From: an uncultured Lachnospiraceae bacterium
Lineage (GTDB): Bacteria > Bacillota > Clostridia > Lachnospirales > Lachnospiraceae
NCBI GenBank assembly: GCA_900555195.1
Contig: USKC01000163.1
Location: 1-7,061, forward strand
Length of the DNA stretch: 7,061 nucleotides
Direction: 5' to 3'
The position numbers and the translations under genes are program-made. The notes under the pieces are model-generated. The model was given only the letters and a program-made list of their open reading frames with translations. It ran no database searches and had not been told where the DNA came from. Shown here piece by piece: positions 5,661 through 7,061 of this stretch (the stretch's first letter is position 1; each line of letters opens with the position of its first letter).

Positions 5661-7061
5661 CTGGGCCATCTTTCGGTATTCCATGGGAGTGCAGCCTGCA
5701 AGGTGCTTAAAGCTTCGCGTAAAGTTGGAATAATTGCCGTATCCCACATGGCTGGATATCAGGGTAACCGGAAGCGTCGTGGTGGCAAGCAGAATCTTGG
5801 CAGATTCCATCTTCTCGTTTACGATATATTCCTTTAAGGTGGATCCTGTGTTTTTCTTAAACAGCTTCGTCAGGTATTCCGGGTTCAGCCCCACATACTC
5901 CGCTATCTCCGACACGGAAAGATCCCTGTCCAGGTACTGTCTGATATATTGAATCGCTTCCTCCACTGCATCCCTGGTTTCATCCTTCCCCATAATCTCG
6001 CGCAGTCTTTCCATAATATGCGTCAGCGCCCTTTCAAATAAATCATACCCCTGCCAAGCGTTCATATAAGTCAGATATGGTAGATCCCCATCAAAAATAT
6101 ACTCGCTTCCGATCTGATGGTTGATAAGATAGACCAGCAAAAGCTGCGTCACGCTCTGATGCAGATTCATCAGGCCGGACGCTTTCATCCGTCCATGGCC
6201 TTCCCGGTGGATATAAGAAAGAATGCTGTCCTTAAAATCGTCAAACCGCTCCTGATCCAGCAGTTTTTTCCATGTATTGAGCTGTATCCGGTATGAATTG
6301 CTTTCGCTTCCCGGCTCCTTTTCTCCGTACAGAAATACCCTGCTTTCCCGGCCCACATTGTTCCTTTTCTCCTCAAAAAGCGGCTTCGAGCATGCCGCCA
6401 GTTCTTCCGGAGGACAGATTTTTCCGCAATATATCGCTACTTCCGTCAAAAGGACGCGGTATGCCAGAATCCGGAAGCGTTCCAGCTTCTCGGCCAGCCC
6501 CTTTTCCTGATAAGAAAATTCCCGTTTCCAATACAGCAGCATCATAAAATCCCTGCTGTTTTCCTCCAGCAAAATGATATTAAACACCTTCAGTTCCTGG
6601 AAGACCTCATCCAGGATATTCCCGTAAATCAAGCGCAGAATCGGCCGTTCAATCCCTTCCAGGTTCTTCTGTGTCTGCAGAATCTGCACAAGAACCGGCA
6701 AATAGAGAGATTCTCCCTGGTTGTTTCTGCTATGGCCGGCAATCAACCTTCTGATATAGAAATTTTCCGTCTCTTTTCCCTCCAGATAATGAAGGGTTCC
6801 CGTCTCCAGAATATTTTCTTCATGCGTCTGGAAGAACGCGCCTTTGTTCATCAGTTCCCTGTTTTTTCTTTCGATCTTAATCTGGGAAACCGCCCGTTCG
6901 ACGACGTCGCGCAGCTCCTGTGTGCTGACAGGCTGCAGCACATAATCGAAGCTCTGCATGGAAATAGCCTCTTTCATATACTTGATATCCGCATATGCCG
7001 TCAGGAAAATGATCTTAATATCCCGGTAATTCTCCAACGCCCATTTTGCAAACGTGATCCC
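5643..7061 (-). CDS. YesN-like response regulator, receiver + AraC-type DNA-binding domain (N-terminus outside window)
   Basis: A two-component transcription regulator, 472 residues visible, with the frame open through the right edge (first codons read GITFAKWALENYRD). A TTG at 7037 is not the start, because receiver-domain sequence continues before it. Visible residues 1 to about 57 are the second half of a receiver domain: the conserved Thr is in IIFLTAYAD, and FDYVLQPVS occupies the place of the usual KP motif, with Gln instead of Lys. The phosphorylated Asp lies beyond the window. A long middle region of about 300 residues, typical of YesN-type regulators, precedes the C-terminal AraC domain (about 364-472) with two helix-turn-helix units, LSVSEIAEYVGLNPEYLTK and VGYGNYSNFTRSF, ending GCTPMEYRK. 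Such proteins work with a YesM-like sensor kinase that responds to extracellular sugar, and usually activate the neighbouring transporter. The TCTGA repeats downstream are the obvious candidate targets. Confidence 0.93.
   Translation of the reverse strand, partial: GITFAKWALENYRDIKIIFLTAYADIKYMKEAISMQSFDYVLQPVSTQELRDVVERAVSQIKIERKNRELMNKGAFFQTHEENILETGTLHYLEGKETENFYIRRLIAGHSRNNQGESLYLPVLVQILQTQKNLEGIERPILRLIYGNILDEVFQELKVFNIILLEENSRDFMMLLYWKREFSYQEKGLAEKLERFRILAYRVLLTEVAIYCGKICPPEELAACSKPLFEEKRNNVGRESRVFLYGEKEPGSESNSYRIQLNTWKKLLDQERFDDFKDSILSYIHREGHGRMKASGLMNLHQSVTQLLLVYLINHQIGSEYIFDGDLPYLTYMNAWQGYDLFERALTHIMERLREIMGKDETRDAVEEAIQYIRQYLDRDLSVSEIAEYVGLNPEYLTKLFKKNTGSTLKEYIVNEKMESAKILLATTTLPVTLISSHVGYGNYSNFTRSFKHLAGCTPMEYRKMAQNQKMQ

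Noticed and set aside
7035..7037. TTG start for the response regulator
   Set aside because: Receiver-domain sequence continues in frame upstream to the window edge, so the true start is outside.

Overview
The window holds most of a carbohydrate-uptake operon, entirely on the minus strand, so transcription runs from the right edge to the left. The layout and protein types (a YesN-like response regulator, a lipoprotein solute-binding protein and an LplB/YtcP permease pair with no ATPase gene), strong AGGAGG ribosome sites and roughly 50% GC suggest a Firmicute of the Lachnospiraceae type. That placement rests on family knowledge and gene style, not on a marker gene.

Reading in the direction of transcription: (1) 7061-5643, the response regulator, missing its N-terminus at the window edge. 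It has the second half of a receiver domain, a long middle region and a C-terminal AraC-type DNA-binding domain. (2) 5642-5551, a regulatory gap with two copies of a TCTGA...ATA motif and a very strong ribosome site. (3) 5550-3988, solute-binding lipoprotein 1. (4) 3969-3937, a textbook intrinsic terminator. (5) 3906-2950 and 2937-2047, the two membrane permeases, which look translationally coupled. (6) 2046-1891, a gap with one more copy of the TCTGA motif. (7) 1890-367, solute-binding lipoprotein 2, about 80% identical to lipoprotein 1. (8) 366-149, a gap with a terminator-like hairpin and then a compact, heavily self-complementary element that I think is a dispersed repeat. (9) 148-1, the first 49 codons of an unrecognised gene that runs off the left edge.

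Together the genes describe a CUT1-type sugar importer. A membrane kinase, probably encoded beyond the right edge, would phosphorylate the regulator. The regulator would switch on the binding proteins, which capture an oligosaccharide outside the cell and deliver it to the LplB/YtcP channel. An ATPase encoded elsewhere would power it. The terminator after the first binding protein should make that protein far more abundant than the permeases.

The points most worth a second look are the structured element that appears to have landed in a ribosome-binding site, the shared upstream motif of the two binding-protein genes, the flanking paralogous pair itself with patches of near-identical DNA, and the loss of the conserved EAA-loop glycine in the second permease.
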